Shown: positions 51,900 to 61,822, counted from the stretch's first letter. The stretch: 64,000 bases of DNA from Candidatus Omnitrophota bacterium (GCA_016235185.1 JACRLT010000029.1:1-64000), one strand, 5' to 3'. Translations and numbers: made by a program. The notes: a model not told the origin generated them from the letters alone.

Positions 51900-53573
51900 C
51901 TATCTATACCTATTGGTAATAGGCATGCGGCGGTCGCGGCCGAATGCCTTGGGCGTTATCTTTATGCCTGGCGCTGACTGCCTGCGCTTGTATTCATTGG
52001 AATCAACCATATAGATAACGCGGCTGACAACATCTTCGTTTACTCCGGCGCGAACAATATCCCCAAGGCTCCGGTCTTCTTCCACATAGAGCTTTAAGAC
52101 CTTATCCAACAATGCATATTCGGGCAATGTATCGGAATCCTTCTGGTCCGGCTTTAGTTCTGCCGTGGGCGGTTTTTCAAAAACTCTTTTTGGTATTACC
52201 TGGCGGCCTTCTTTCTCGTTTTTATACACACAGAGTTTATAGACGAGTGTTTTTGGCACGTCTTTGATCACTCCAAAACCGCCTGCCATGTCGCCGTAGA
52301 GAGTGCAATAGCCGCAGGAAACCTCGGATTTATTGCCGGTATTTAAGGCAAGGTAGCCGAACTTATTGGAAAGCGCCATAATAATGTTGCCGCGGATCCT
52401 TGCCTGGAGATTCTCCTCTGCTACGTTAGGCTGACTGCCTTCAAAAACGGGCTTCAGTTTTTCCAGATATTTATCAAAAATATCCTGGATAGGGATAACC
52501 TTATATTCGACTTTTAAATTTTTAGCCAAGGCTTGCGCATCTTCCTTAGACTCGATCGACGTAAATACCGTCGGCATTAAAACTCCTACGACATTCTCGG
52601 GCCCGATAGCGTCTGCCGCAATAGATGCCACAAGGGACGAATCAATGCCTCCGCTTAATCCTAATACAACTTTTTTAAATCCATTCTTTAAGATGTAGTC
52701 CTTTAAACCCAGGACGAGGGCATCGTAAACCTCTTGGACTTCGCCTTTAGGCCTTGCCAATACGGCGCCGCACAGAGCGGGTTTATTTTCAGAAATGCTT
52801 TTGAGGATAATTTTGGACCTCTTTTTAGACTCCGGGACCTCGATATCGCAAACCAATAATTCTTCGCTGAAAGCGCCGGCCCGGGCTACGACCCTTCCTT
52901 TATCGTCTACGATAAGGCTTGAGCCGTCAAAGACCAGCTCATCTTGCCCTCCTACTAGGTTCGCGTAAGAGATGAAAACTTTATTTTTCCTGGCCTGGCG
53001 CTTTAGGATATCTTCGCGCATGCGCCATTTGCCCATATGATACGGCGAGGCATTTATATTTGTGATGAGCTTAGCACCCTTATATGCCTGTACGCCTGCA
53101 GGGCCTTCTAAGTGCCAGATATCTTCGCAGATATTCACGCCAAAAATAGTACGGCCCAGCCCGAAAACAGGGAAATCCTCCCCGGAAGAAAAATAGCGCT
53201 TCTCATCAAATACGCCGTAATTCGGCAAAAAGGCCTTGCGATATACACCCCTGATCTTGCCCTGATACATAACAGCCGCCGCGTTAAAGATAGCCTTTTT
53301 GCCCTTATCCGCGAATCCCACTACCGCGACTATATCCCCTATCGCGCGTGCTATTCGGCCAAGTGTTTTAATATTATCATCTATGAACTGCTGCTTAAAA
53401 AGCAGGTCTTCCGGCGGATAACCTGTAACAGCAAGCTCCGGGAACGAAACGATATCCGCGCCTTCTATAGCGGCTTTTTGCGCAAAAGTTATGATCTTGT
53501 CTGCGTTAGCGGACAGATCCCCGACAGTCACGTTGATCTGCGCCAGCGCTATGCGTATGGATTGTTTTGCCAT
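51900..53573 (-). CDS. nadE: Glutamine-dependent NAD+ synthetase
   Basis: 557 residues. An N-terminal nitrilase-like glutaminase domain (SFPELAVTGYPPEDLL Glu; RKAFLPNYGVFDE Lys; GVNICEDIW Cys) is joined to a C-terminal synthetase domain with the PP-loop GLSGGIDSSLVAS and the AMP-binding NTGNKSE. It makes NAD from nicotinate adenine dinucleotide. Length is typical of the two-domain type. It connects with PncA (30951-31544) in NAD salvage. Confidence 0.96.
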   Translation of the reverse strand: MAKQSIRIALAQINVTVGDLSANADKIITFAQKAAIEGADIVSFPELAVTGYPPEDLLFKQQFIDDNIKTLGRIARAIGDIVAVVGFADKGKKAIFNAAAVMYQGKIRGVYRKAFLPNYGVFDEKRYFSSGEDFPVFGLGRTIFGVNICEDIWHLEGPAGVQAYKGAKLITNINASPYHMGKWRMREDILKRQARKNKVFISYANLVGGQDELVFDGSSLIVDDKGRVVARAGAFSEELLVCDIEVPESKKRSKIILKSISENKPALCGAVLARPKGEVQEVYDALVLGLKDYILKNGFKKVVLGLSGGIDSSLVASIAADAIGPENVVGVLMPTVFTSIESKEDAQALAKNLKVEYKVIPIQDIFDKYLEKLKPVFEGSQPNVAEENLQARIRGNIIMALSNKFGYLALNTGNKSEVSCGYCTLYGDMAGGFGVIKDVPKTLVYKLCVYKNEKEGRQVIPKRVFEKPPTAELKPDQKDSDTLPEYALLDKVLKLYVEEDRSLGDIVRAGVNEDVVSRVIYMVDSNEYKRRQSAPGIKITPKAFGRDRRMPITNRYR

Positions 53574-53609
53574 TTTTTACTTGTGACCTTGTGACGTGTG
53601 ACTTGTGAC

Positions 53610-54305
53610 TTATATCTTACCTTTCATGTCATTGCTTAGTATGATCGCCTCCGCAACCTCACGCATGGACTTGCGGTTATCCATGCTGTATTTCTGCAGA
53701 AGCCGGTATGCATCGGGTTCAGTCATCTTCCTGTCCTTCATCAGGATACCTTTTGCACGCTCTACCAGTTTTCTCGTCTCAAGCTCCTCCTGGATGACCT
53801 TGGTCTTGACCATCAATTCAGTGTTTTCGATGACAAGGGCAGACTGGTTTGCCACCGTGCTCAAAAGATGGATCTCGTTTTTTGTAAACTTATGCAGCTC
53901 TGATGTATAAATATTGACTACGCCTATAACTTTGTTTTTGACGCTCATAGGCACGCACAAAAGCGAAGAGATGCCTTCCTTTTTGGCCAAGTCCTTGTAT
54001 TTATAATCCGCCTCCTGCTGAACGTCGTAGACCGCTATCGGCTTATTTTCTTTTGCCGCCTTGCCGATGATGCCTTCGCCCAATCTTATGGGCGCTTTTT
54101 TTGTATAGGCCTCTGATACTGTCTGCGTGGCACGGATAACCAGCTCATTCTTATCATTTAGAAGCATCAGAGAACAAAGCTTGGACCCCATAGCTTTGGC
54201 CGTAACAGTCACAATAAGTTTTAAGATATCCTCCAGATATAAATCAGAAGTGATAGCTTTGCTGATCTTCGATAATGCTTCGATATGCGTTGATCTTTGG
54301 ACCAT
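53610..54305 (-). CDS. GAF-ANTAR regulator (RNA-binding antiterminator type)
   Basis: 231 residues. A GAF domain occupies about 20-160 (GSKLCSLMLLNDKNELV; GEGIIGKAAKENKPIAVYD). A C-terminal ANTAR domain follows after a helix (TRKLVERAKGILM, TEPDAYRLLQKYSMDNRKSMREVAEAII, key residues KGILM and AYRLLQ). ANTAR proteins bind paired RNA hairpins and prevent termination. No receiver domain is present, so the GAF ligand should control it. Its ribosome site belongs to structured element copy C. Confidence 0.92.
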   Translation of the reverse strand: MVQRSTHIEALSKISKAITSDLYLEDILKLIVTVTAKAMGSKLCSLMLLNDKNELVIRATQTVSEAYTKKAPIRLGEGIIGKAAKENKPIAVYDVQQEADYKYKDLAKKEGISSLLCVPMSVKNKVIGVVNIYTSELHKFTKNEIHLLSTVANQSALVIENTELMVKTKVIQEELETRKLVERAKGILMKDRKMTEPDAYRLLQKYSMDNRKSMREVAEAIILSNDMKGKI

Positions 54306-54312
54306 ATTTTTT

Positions 54313-54412
54313 CTCCTTGATTTTGTATATTACAGGTATTTTCCCTGCAAAATCAACTCCGAAGTTTGCGCAGAAAATTTGGAACAAATTTTCAAGCGCA
54401 TAAACAAGGAGT
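54313..54412 (-). promoter_or_regulatory. Structured intercistronic RNA element, copy C
   Basis: Minus strand from ACTCCTTG, 6 nt after the QueG-like stop: ACTCC/GGAGT closes GTTT/AAAC, GCGC/GCGC and GAAAATTT/AAATTTTC. The second hairpin TGATTTTG/CAAAATCA follows, with CAGG/CCTG and AATACCTGTAATATA in its loop, and ends in AAGGAG, the ribosome site of the GAF-ANTAR gene. The helices differ in sequence from copies A and B but pair equally well. Confidence 0.7.
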
Positions 54413-54418
54413 GACTTT

Positions 54419-55090
54419 CTATTTTTTCCCGCAGGCCTTGACACAAATGCCGCAGATGAATTGCCCGACAATATTCTGCCTCTGGAAATCTTTCAACTTC
54501 TCAAAACACACCAAGTGTTTAAAATCATCGGGGGTTTCGCCGATGGCTTCAACCGGACAAGAACTCCTGCAGGCAAGACACTTTCCGCAATCGTCTTTGA
54601 CAGGTTTATCGCATTTGAGGCGCATATCCGTAAGAACGCATGCCAACCTGAACTGCGCGCCAAATTCCTTTGAAACCAAAAGGTTGTTGCGGCCTATCCA
54701 TCCTAAGCCTGCCAGAAACCCTATTTTTTTATGAGACAGGTGCGCTCGCTGTTTTTGCCAATCCGTGATCTGCGATGCCGGCACAGGCAAGGCAGAGGAT
54801 CCTTTTCTATCTATCCACTGGGAAACAGAAAAAGCCAACTGGTCTAAAAACATGTTGGCGCTGCGATAGTGGTGAAAATAAAGTTTCGTAGGCTCACCCT
54901 CTACTTCGGACAAAACAAGGCCTGAAAGCCCTACCCCAAAACAGACGGCGCAAGTTACGCGCTCTTTGACTGCCGGACTAAATTCAAATTCATCCTTAAT
55001 GCCGGAGATATCAGCCACGCCGAATAAAGAGGCGCCTTGCGACGCAGCAAATTTTTTCAGCTCATTATAATTTTTGCTTTCGGAAAGCAT
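54419..55090 (-). CDS. QueG-like iron-sulfur protein
   Basis: About 224 residues. The middle has HHYR and a LPVPASQITDW block with GLGWIGRNNLLVS, as in epoxyqueuosine-reductase relatives. Near the C-terminus CDKPVKDDCGKCLACRSSCP supplies one 4Fe-4S set, and CFEKL plus CGICVKAC the second. It is shorter than true QueG (about 350) and lacks its HEAT-like end, so it belongs to the shorter related group often encoded in anaerobes. Substrate unknown. ATG 55090 lies 7 bp after the pilin stop. Confidence 0.82.
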   Translation of the reverse strand: MLSESKNYNELKKFAASQGASLFGVADISGIKDEFEFSPAVKERVTCAVCFGVGLSGLVLSEVEGEPTKLYFHHYRSANMFLDQLAFSVSQWIDRKGSSALPVPASQITDWQKQRAHLSHKKIGFLAGLGWIGRNNLLVSKEFGAQFRLACVLTDMRLKCDKPVKDDCGKCLACRSSCPVEAIGETPDDFKHLVCFEKLKDFQRQNIVGQFICGICVKACGKK

Positions 55091-55097
55091 GAGATTC

Positions 55098-55535
55098 TTA
55101 TATCGGCAGGCTGGTGACATCGGCTGTCCCGTTGGACGAACCACGGATAACGCCGCTCTCATCTACGAAGAAAGTCCGCACACCTGTAACATTGGCAGTC
55201 GCGGGCGCTGCCGTTACATTAAAGGTATTGGCGCCTCCGGCCAAAGCAAAGTTATATCCTTGTTTTGTACCGGAACCCAGGACACTATCGACGTAAGCAG
55301 GGCTGGAAGTTGCCAGATCGCTCAAATTAGCCGGATAAGCAGGATTTCCTGCGCGGTAAGTAGTTGTAGCCCACGAGATAGTCTTAACGCTGGCAATGGC
55401 TGCGGCTTCGTTAGCATTCATGCGAGACCGAAGAATGCCGGGGATCGCGATCGCCGCCAACACGACAATGACGCCTACGACGATCATGATCTCCACAAGA
55501 GTAAAACCAGTTAGGGATTTTTTTTCTCTGTCCAT
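55098..55535 (-). CDS. Type IV pilin / type II pseudopilin
   Basis: 145 residues. The leader MDREKKSLTG is followed by FTLVEIMIVVGVIVVLAAIAIPGI, with cleavage after Gly10 and Glu5 of the mature protein present. The C-terminal head has low-complexity Ala/Thr/Gly sequence and no Cys pair. It resembles the major pseudopilin-like proteins abundant in PVC-related and candidate phyla. It overlaps the upstream methyltransferase gene by 25 nt. No assembly gene is adjacent. Confidence 0.93.
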   Translation of the reverse strand: MDREKKSLTGFTLVEIMIVVGVIVVLAAIAIPGILRSRMNANEAAAIASVKTISWATTTYRAGNPAYPANLSDLATSSPAYVDSVLGSGTKQGYNFALAGGANTFNVTAAPATANVTGVRTFFVDESGVIRGSSNGTADVTSLPI

Positions 55536-56182
55536 TCCTTCTCTTTCTTCCTCCTGATATTTATATTAAACCACAACAACAAAGAAAAAACCACAAAAAG
55601 TGATATCGCCATCTTATCGTCTGAACCAACGCTCCCCTTGTCCGCAGAAAAGCTGCGCCAGATGTAAAAAAACAGTATGAGCATAGCAAAACCACAGAGA
55701 CGTATGAACTCGCCGTTCTGAAAAGACTGTTTGATATCAAAATGCTTTTTATCCGATTGAGGGTACGGCTTTATCGACGGCAAGAATACCGGGACCCTGT
55801 CTAGATAATCGCGGTAGGCCTCGCCGAACTTGTCTGTCAGGACATTCTGCTCTTCCCTGATCGTACCCATATAAAGCACGTAAAAACTTGCGATATAATA
55901 GATATTGAGCCAGGGATTATTGGCTATGACGCTGATGCCAAACCCCAAGATGAAATTTCCCAGGTAAAGCGGGTTGCGTGTATAAGCATAAGGCCCGCTA
56001 GTGGTCAAAACCCTGGATTTTTTTAAGTAGCCGCTAGCCCAAAACCGTATGCCCAGGCCGGCAAGCATCAAAACAACACCTAAAGAAAAAGATGCATCCG
56101 TCATGTGCGCTGCCAGCGGATAGAAGACAAAAAACGGATATACCAACCATAACCTCAACTTTTTAAACCTGATTTTAGACAT
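55511..56182 (-). CDS. Isoprenylcysteine carboxyl methyltransferase-like membrane protein
   Basis: About 223 residues, four to five membrane helices. GPYAYTRNPLYLGNFILGFG is the signature of the ICMT/PEMT family SAM site, and REEQNVLTDKFGEAYRDYLDRVP the C-terminal motif with Glu and Tyr. Bacterial members methylate small or lipid-like substrates; the target is unknown. ATG 56182 follows GGGGG; the frame upstream has no ribosome site and reads through the repeat-rich gap. Confidence 0.88.
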   Translation of the reverse strand: MSKIRFKKLRLWLVYPFFVFYPLAAHMTDASFSLGVVLMLAGLGIRFWASGYLKKSRVLTTSGPYAYTRNPLYLGNFILGFGISVIANNPWLNIYYIASFYVLYMGTIREEQNVLTDKFGEAYRDYLDRVPVFLPSIKPYPQSDKKHFDIKQSFQNGEFIRLCGFAMLILFFYIWRSFSADKGSVGSDDKMAISLFVVFSLLLWFNINIRRKKEKEWTEKKNP

Positions 56183-56343
56183 AAAATACCCCCTTAAAAT
56201 AACCAATAACCAAGATACAATAACCAAACAAGTTCCAAAATCCAATAATCAATCACCAGACAAAAAAGCTTATCTCTATTCTTTCTTTGATTATTTGAAT
56301 TTGGTTATTGGTCATTGCTTGATTATTGTTTCTTGGTGCTTGG
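56183..56343. repeat. Degenerate-word, self-complementary gap
   Basis: The gap between mnmG and the methyltransferase is written in variants of CAATAACCAA and its complement TTGGTTATTG. The left half carries one orientation and the right half mostly the other, with an AAGCTTTTTTGTC centre, so the transcript can form one long imperfect hairpin. No gene is present. Confidence 0.65.
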
Positions 56344-58227
56344 TTATTGACTTGCTTCCCTTTGGTGCCTATTTATATAGACCATCAATAGCGAGATAGC
56401 CGCAGGAGTAATGCCCGATATCCTGGCAGCTTGGCCTAAAGACAAAGGCTTGAATTTCTCCAATTTCTCGATGATCTCCGCCGACAGGCCCCGCACTTCC
56501 TTAAAATCCAGGCCTTGCGGGATCTTGATGCGCTCGATCTTCTTAAACTGCTCGACCTCGTTGGTCTGACGCTGGATAAAACCGGCATACTTGACCTCTA
56601 TTTCTATCTGGCCGGCAACATCATCGTTTAAAAAAGTGCAATTCTCGTCCATATGATCCAGGCCAAAAAGATCCTTAAAACTGACCTCGGGCCTCCTTAG
56701 CAATTCCTCAAGTGTCACCTGCCTTGAGACTTCGGCAGAACCAAGGCACTTTAGCCTCTCATTGGCTTCGACTGGTTTTAAGCGCGTATTTTTAAGATAC
56801 GCTATACCGTCGGCAATATGTCTTTTCTTTAGCTCCAGCTCATTCATCTCATCGCTGCCTAATAGGCCCAAGGCGCAGCCGTGGGAGCGCAGCCTTAAGT
56901 CCGCGTTATCCTCTCTTAAAATAAGCCGATACTCGACGCGCGAAGTAAACATGCGGTAAGGCTCATTGGTCCCTTTTGTAGTCAGGTCGTCTATCAAGAC
57001 GCCGATATAAGACTCGTCACGGCCAAGTATAAAAGGTTCTCTCACCTTTACTCGTAAAGCGCTATTTATGCCGGCAACCAGCCCTTGAGCAGCTGCTTCC
57101 TCATAGCCTGTCGTGCCATTTATCTGGCCTGCCAGATAAAGATTACGGCAGGCCTTGGTTTCAAGCGTAGGAAATATCTGGGTCGGATCGCAATAGTCGT
57201 ATTCAATGCCATAACCCGGACGCATAATACGGACATCCTCCAGGCCATCGATGGAACGAAGCATTTTCAGTTGGACATCCAAAGGCAGGCTGGTTGAAAC
57301 TCCATTCGGATAGATCTCGACGGTATCCAACCCCTCGGGCTCCAAAAAGATCTGGTGCCTCGTACGGCCGGCAAAACGCACGATCTTGTCCTCTATGGAC
57401 GGGCAATAACGCACGCCGGTAGCCTTTATTTTTCCTGTATAAAGCGGCGAACGGTCCAGGCCGCCTCGTATGATCTCGTGCGTCTTTTCATTTGTATAGG
57501 TAATATAGCAAGGCACCTGGGCTAAGTTCAGCTCCGAAGTGCTGCTCGAAAAAGGAACAGGCGGATTATCGCCATCCTGACGCATAAGATCTTTATAATT
57601 GATGCTGCGGCTGTCTATGCGCGGGCACGTGCCTGTCTTAAAACGGCCCATCTTTAAACCGATATTTTTTAAACTATGCGACAAGCTTAACGAAGACCTC
57701 TCGCCAAGCCTGCCGCCGGAAAAATGCATCAGGCCTATATGTATGAGGCCGTTTAAAAATGTGCCTGGGGTTAAAACAACAGTCTTTGCATAAAAAGACT
57801 CTTCCAAAGAAGTGCGCACACCGACAGCCTCTGTGCCATCTGTCAAGACCTCGGTGACCTCTGCCTGCCGTATATCTAAACCACAAGTATTCTCCAGTAA
57901 ACCTTTGATGAAAAGCTTATAGCGGAACATATCTTCCTGCGCGCGTGTTGACCGCACAGCCGGTCCTTTGGAAGAATTCAAGACCTTGAAACTGATGCCG
58001 CAGGCATCGGCAGCCCTGCCCATGACACCGCCTATAGCGTCTATTTCCTTGACCAGCTGGCCCTTACCTATGCCACCAATAGCGGGATTGCAAGACATGG
58101 TGCCGATGGAATCCAGGTTCATTGTCAACAAAAGCACAGAACACCCCATTTTGGCTGCTGCATAAGCTGCCTCTGTGCCTGCGTGGCCTGCGCCTACAAC
58201 TATGCAATCATATGTCTTATTTTTCAT
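56344..58227 (-). CDS. mnmG: tRNA uridine-5-carboxymethylaminomethyl modification enzyme MnmG
   Basis: 627 residues. The FAD motif [39 protein letters not shown], and [23 protein letters not shown] mark MnmG/GidA, and the C-terminal [14 protein letters not shown] helix is the MnmE-binding end. With MnmE it builds the xm5 group of U34 in several tRNAs. Length normal. Just before the gene is the terminator of apgM. Confidence 0.97.
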   Translation of the reverse strand: MKNKTYDCIVVGAGHAGTEAAYAAAKMGCSVLLLTMNLDSIGTMSCNPAIGGIGKGQLVKEIDAIGGVMGRAADACGISFKVLNSSKGPAVRSTRAQEDMFRYKLFIKGLLENTCGLDIRQAEVTEVLTDGTEAVGVRTSLEESFYAKTVVLTPGTFLNGLIHIGLMHFSGGRLGERSSLSLSHSLKNIGLKMGRFKTGTCPRIDSRSINYKDLMRQDGDNPPVPFSSSTSELNLAQVPCYITYTNEKTHEIIRGGLDRSPLYTGKIKATGVRYCPSIEDKIVRFAGRTRHQIFLEPEGLDTVEIYPNGVSTSLPLDVQLKMLRSIDGLEDVRIMRPGYGIEYDYCDPTQIFPTLETKACRNLYLAGQINGTTGYEEAAAQGLVAGINSALRVKVREPFILGRDESYIGVLIDDLTTKGTNEPYRMFTSRVEYRLILREDNADLRLRSHGCALGLLGSDEMNELELKKRHIADGIAYLKNTRLKPVEANERLKCLGSAEVSRQVTLEELLRRPEVSFKDLFGLDHMDENCTFLNDDVAGQIEIEVKYAGFIQRQTNEVEQFKKIERIKIPQGLDFKEVRGLSAEIIEKLEKFKPLSLGQAARISGITPAAISLLMVYINRHQREASQ

Positions 58228-58235
58228 AAATATGG

Positions 58236-58271
58236 AAAAGGGAGACAGATCCTCTATCTTCTGTCTCCCTT
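58236..58271 (-). terminator. Intrinsic terminator after apgM
   Basis: AAGGGAGACAGA/TCTGTCTCCCTT, a perfect 12-bp stem with a 10-nt loop, running into TTTT on the minus strand. It separates apgM from mnmG, whose ATG is only 9 bp further on. Confidence 0.85.
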
Positions 58272-58292
58272 GACATCTTTAACCTTATTCAA

Positions 58293-59576
58293 TTATTCCT
58301 TGGCTAACTTTATCAAAAGCCCCATAAGGTCTTTGCCTAAGATCTCACCAAGAGACCCGGCCTTAGCTGTTTTCTCCGAAAAACTCAATGTCCCATCGGC
58401 CTTGATATTGCCGCCGGTAATAATGAGAGGCGCAGGGTCCGCGGAATGAGCTTTCAATTTGCATGGCGTCGAGTGATCGGCTGTTATGACCACGATCACG
58501 TCTTTAAGTTTTAACTGGGGCAGGAGATTACCGAAGAAGTGCTTGTCTATGGCCTCGATAGAGGCCTTTTTCCTGTTGAAATCGCCGTCGTGGCCGGGTT
58601 CATCCGGGCCTTTTATGTGGATGTAGAGGCCGTCAAAATCTTTTATCTTCTGCAGCGCTATTTTCGCCCAGACAGCATAGTCCACGTCAGGATGGCCGGT
58701 GTTGGAAGGCACATCTACGATAGCTATTGATGTCAGGAGAGCTATTCCCTTTTCAACGGGCATCTCGACGAATGAGCCGAATCTGACGCCATAAAGCTCA
58801 TGCATAGGAGGGAACTTCGGCAGGTGGTCGCCTGCGTCGCGCGAAAGTATTAAATTCGCCGGCACCTTACCGTCGCTGATACGTTTCTTATTAATAGCTG
58901 CTTCCTGAAGGACTTTATGGGATTTTACCGTAAATTCGTTCAAAAGGGCAGCTGCCTCAATAGCCGGCTTTGAATCCTCATATCCGGGCATTGGCTTGGA
59001 TCCTTCAACAAAAGGATCAAATTTTTCTTTGGCCAAGCCAAAGACCCCTTCCCTGTCATACGCCGGGTCGGTATTTGTTATCCAGGCTGATAGCTGGTTG
59101 TGCATGGCACGGATGACAAGGATCCCGCGATGTCCTATGGTATTTTTGAATTCAAAGGTAGCATTAGTCAGCGTTACTTTTGAATTGATCTCCTTGGCTA
59201 AAAGCGTTGCCTCTTCAGTGGTTAGGTTCCTGCCTACCCTGCGGTCCTTGATAGTCTTGCCATCATCTTCAACGGTCGCAAAGTTAACACGAAAAGCTAC
59301 ATTACCGTCTTCGACCTTCAACCCCTCGGCAAAAGACTCCAAAGGCCCCCGGCCGGTGTAGTACTTATGGGCGTCGTAACCCAAAAGGCTGATGACCGCT
59401 ATATCCGATTCAGGCGCAACCCCCTTGCCTACAGTATGGACCACACCGCTCTTGCCGCTCTGCGCAAGCCTGTCCATGTTAGGCGTCAGCGCTGCCTCCA
59501 AAGGAGTCTTATTGTTCAACTCCTTAACCGGCGTATCCCCTAAACCGTCTAAAACAACATAAAGTATCTTTTTCAT
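58293..59576 (-). CDS. apgM: Cofactor-independent phosphoglycerate mutase, archaeal ApgM type
   Basis: 427 residues, alkaline-phosphatase superfamily. YVVLDGLGDTPVKELNNKTPLEAA begins it, VISLLGYD holds the presumed phosphoserine region, GPDEPGHDGDFNRK and VVITADHSTPC provide metal-binding His/Asp. It interconverts 3- and 2-phosphoglycerate. ApgM is typical of archaea and scattered anaerobic bacteria. It is transcribed alone, with its own terminator. Confidence 0.95.
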   Translation of the reverse strand: MKKILYVVLDGLGDTPVKELNNKTPLEAALTPNMDRLAQSGKSGVVHTVGKGVAPESDIAVISLLGYDAHKYYTGRGPLESFAEGLKVEDGNVAFRVNFATVEDDGKTIKDRRVGRNLTTEEATLLAKEINSKVTLTNATFEFKNTIGHRGILVIRAMHNQLSAWITNTDPAYDREGVFGLAKEKFDPFVEGSKPMPGYEDSKPAIEAAALLNEFTVKSHKVLQEAAINKKRISDGKVPANLILSRDAGDHLPKFPPMHELYGVRFGSFVEMPVEKGIALLTSIAIVDVPSNTGHPDVDYAVWAKIALQKIKDFDGLYIHIKGPDEPGHDGDFNRKKASIEAIDKHFFGNLLPQLKLKDVIVVITADHSTPCKLKAHSADPAPLIITGGNIKADGTLSFSEKTAKAGSLGEILGKDLMGLLIKLAKE

Positions 59577-59652
59577 ATAGGTCCCCCTCTCAAAGGGGTA
59601 TATTCTAACACCCAGGCATCAAGGTGACAAGAGATTTCACCTTTTTGAGATT
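59577..59652. repeat. Short direct repeat GAGATTTCACCTTTTT (x2)
   Basis: A 16-bp word repeated in tandem at about 59630-59662, the second copy reaching into the last codons of the AsmA-like gene. It lies with GTGACAAG-type words in a small gap. The same GTCAC-word style fills 53574-53609. No gene. Confidence 0.6.
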
Positions 59653-61425
59653 TCACCTTTTTAATAAAGTACCCAGGAAATCCGCGCCCTTGCTCTTAAG
59701 TTGCTCACCCGCGTTCTTAAGATACGGCCCAACCAACGCCTTTAAAGACTCCTGGAAACCTCCAAAATCAGGATGCTCTACAGTGCCGGTAATATCGAAC
59801 TTCAGCTCTATAGGGTTGACTGAATTCAAGGCATCACAAAGCGCGGGCATTGGCACAAACGAACCGCTCACAGCGCCTTTAGGCACGATCTTGGAGTCTT
59901 TCAAAAAAATGTTATTTTTTGAATTTAAGGCTTCCCCCACAATGACAGTCGTTGAGTCCATGTTGAGCTTTCCGTCTGAAATAGTAACTGGTAAAGAACC
60001 ATCAAAAATGAATTTGACCGCATTGACATCCACATCTTTGAGCCTGGCCCTGAACTCCGACCTCGGCTCACCTTTCGTAAAACTTTTTGCAAACAAGAAC
60101 TCGATCCTTCCTGCAGGCGTTCCGGCGCGCTCAACTTCACCGTTCACTTCCGCCCTGCGCAAGATCATGCCGTTGGCCTGATCAAAACCAAGGCGCTCGA
60201 GCTTGATATCGGCGCGGTCAATATCAATGGATGTCCCGTCTTCTGCTTTGATAGTTACGGCCGCGTTAGAGGCAATGAACTTTCTGACCTCAAGGAAATA
60301 ACGGTCTTCAAACGCCCTGAAATCAACCCTCTTGCCATGAGGTAAATTCGCGATCCCCTGGGATATCTTCTCGGTTTCTTTACGCTTGGCCTTTTCCTCT
60401 TCAACAGCCTTTTTTGACGAGTTCTTTTTTAAAAGATCATAAACACGGCCAAACAGGTCCTTCTTCTTTCCGAAGATATCAAAGATACCTGCAACGGATA
60501 CCTTGGCCTTGCCAGCTTCTTCTTTTTTGGCTAGTTTCTGGATATTAAATGAACCGTCAGGGGTACCTTCCAGGCCGACCTCAAGTCCGCTTAACGACAC
60601 CCTGGAAAAAACTACGCGTTTGGCTAAAAGCGCCAAAGGGCTTACACGCATCGACGCGCCATCGGCTTTTAAAATGCGCATTTCGGTCTTTTCGGGATCG
60701 AATACTTTGAGGCCATTAATTGAAAAAGACAGCGTTAATGGCCAGACATTGACTTTGTTGACCGTCACTTTTGCCGGGGTATAGTCGCTCACCTTACTGA
60801 CCACAAAAGATGTGGCCATGGGGCTTAGAAAAAACCCGACAGCAAAATGAAAAAGGGCCAGCCCGCTGCCCAAAAGCACGATATTGCGAATATTGAACCT
60901 GCGGCTGATAACGCCCTGTTTTGGAGCGGGTGACGAGCTAAAACCAATGACCCAGGAAAAAAACTTAACATCTTGGCCTTTTGTTTTCAAATACTGACGG
61001 AAAACAATATTCAACTTCTTGGCAATAAAATAGACAGGGACGCTTAAAAAAAGCGACAGCGCCAAACCGCCCATGATCAGGGTATTGTTTAGATCCAGAT
61101 ACGCGACAATAGGCAAACCGGTCAGCCAACGCCAGAAATAAGACAAGGGTTTTACATCTAGCAAAAGATATGACCCTATTCTCTCTGCCAAATGCGCCGC
61201 GCCCAGGACATAAAAAAGCTTAAAAACCGGCAAGGCGAACAGTGTAGATATACGGCTCAATTTGACGATCAAGAAAAGCACTAACAAAAACAGCGCCATA
61301 GGCCCGTTTAAAGGTATAAAACCCAAAAACATGCCCAAACAAACGCCTATAGCGACTTCCCGCGACGAGACATTGGAACGCAGGATCGCCATTGTGATCT
61401 TAAAAATATTAATGAACTCAAACAT
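59653..61425 (-). CDS. Membrane protein with DUF2062-like N-terminus and AsmA-like C-terminus
   Basis: 590 residues. Residues 1-145 have several membrane helices and the GVCLGMFLGFIPLNGP motif of the DUF2062-like TIGR03546 family. A further helix lies near 175-200 (VVLGSGLALFHFAVGFFL), then a large AsmA/DUF748-like beta-rich region with a conserved SINGLKVFDPE start and a charged helical insert near 315-360. In other bacteria these halves are two adjacent genes (TIGR03546, TIGR03545); here they appear as one fusion. A role in envelope lipid transport is inferred from the AsmA group. Confidence 0.82.
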   Translation of the reverse strand: MFEFINIFKITMAILRSNVSSREVAIGVCLGMFLGFIPLNGPMALFLLVLFLIVKLSRISTLFALPVFKLFYVLGAAHLAERIGSYLLLDVKPLSYFWRWLTGLPIVAYLDLNNTLIMGGLALSLFLSVPVYFIAKKLNIVFRQYLKTKGQDVKFFSWVIGFSSSPAPKQGVISRRFNIRNIVLLGSGLALFHFAVGFFLSPMATSFVVSKVSDYTPAKVTVNKVNVWPLTLSFSINGLKVFDPEKTEMRILKADGASMRVSPLALLAKRVVFSRVSLSGLEVGLEGTPDGSFNIQKLAKKEEAGKAKVSVAGIFDIFGKKKDLFGRVYDLLKKNSSKKAVEEEKAKRKETEKISQGIANLPHGKRVDFRAFEDRYFLEVRKFIASNAAVTIKAEDGTSIDIDRADIKLERLGFDQANGMILRRAEVNGEVERAGTPAGRIEFLFAKSFTKGEPRSEFRARLKDVDVNAVKFIFDGSLPVTISDGKLNMDSTTVIVGEALNSKNNIFLKDSKIVPKGAVSGSFVPMPALCDALNSVNPIELKFDITGTVEHPDFGGFQESLKALVGPYLKNAGEQLKSKGADFLGTLLKR

Positions 61426-61459
61426 AAACCCTCCTTACGCTAAACATCCAGGGTCCTGC

Positions 61460-61822
61460 TCATCTCTTTAAAAAAGAGAATACAAATTTTTGTATTTCCA
61501 GCCTGTCCTCTTCAGAAATATCGATAAATTCGATCCCTGCATCGCAGCGGCTGGCCTCGGCTTTTTCAGAGATGACTTCGAAAGTAGAGATCCACGCAAC
61601 ACGGCCAACAGCATTGATCCGCTTTCCGGTAGGCAGAGTGAACTCGAGAGAAATTTTTTCTCCCTTGACCAGAGGCTCATAAACCATAAGACAGATACCG
61701 CCCTCCGAGATATTCTTGGTGGTGTCTTTGGTGGGGTTATCCGCGGCCTCCCGGCCTTCGACCTTTTGCCAACACACATCCACGTCCACTGCCAGACGAG
61801 GGAACTTTCTGCGATTCTCCAT
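61460..61822 (-). CDS. PilZ domain protein
   Basis: 120 residues. MENRRKFPRLAVDVDV contains RxxxR (RRKFPR) and NISEGGICLMV the D/N-x-S-x-x-G motif; GIEFIDISEEDR ends the barrel. c-di-GMP binding is predicted. The two PilZ proteins of the window are similar in layout but not neighbours. It lies upstream of the AsmA-like gene and downstream of an exported protein, on the same strand. Confidence 0.92.
   Translation of the reverse strand: MENRRKFPRLAVDVDVCWQKVEGREAADNPTKDTTKNISEGGICLMVYEPLVKGEKISLEFTLPTGKRINAVGRVAWISTFEVISEKAEASRCDAGIEFIDISEEDRLEIQKFVFSFLKR

Noticed and set aside
54313-54412. Structured element C as an ANTAR target for the gene behind it
   Set aside because: ANTAR sites are two small hairpins with six-base loops having A first and G fourth, next to a terminator. 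This element has long stems, large loops and no terminator, and occurs before genes without ANTAR.
54860-54915. LVLSEVEG peptide in the QueG-like protein as a second inserted coding repeat
   Set aside because: The segment fits the family's spacing between the GVGL strand and the PTKLYFHHYR block without extra residues, and the DNA there is not palindromic.
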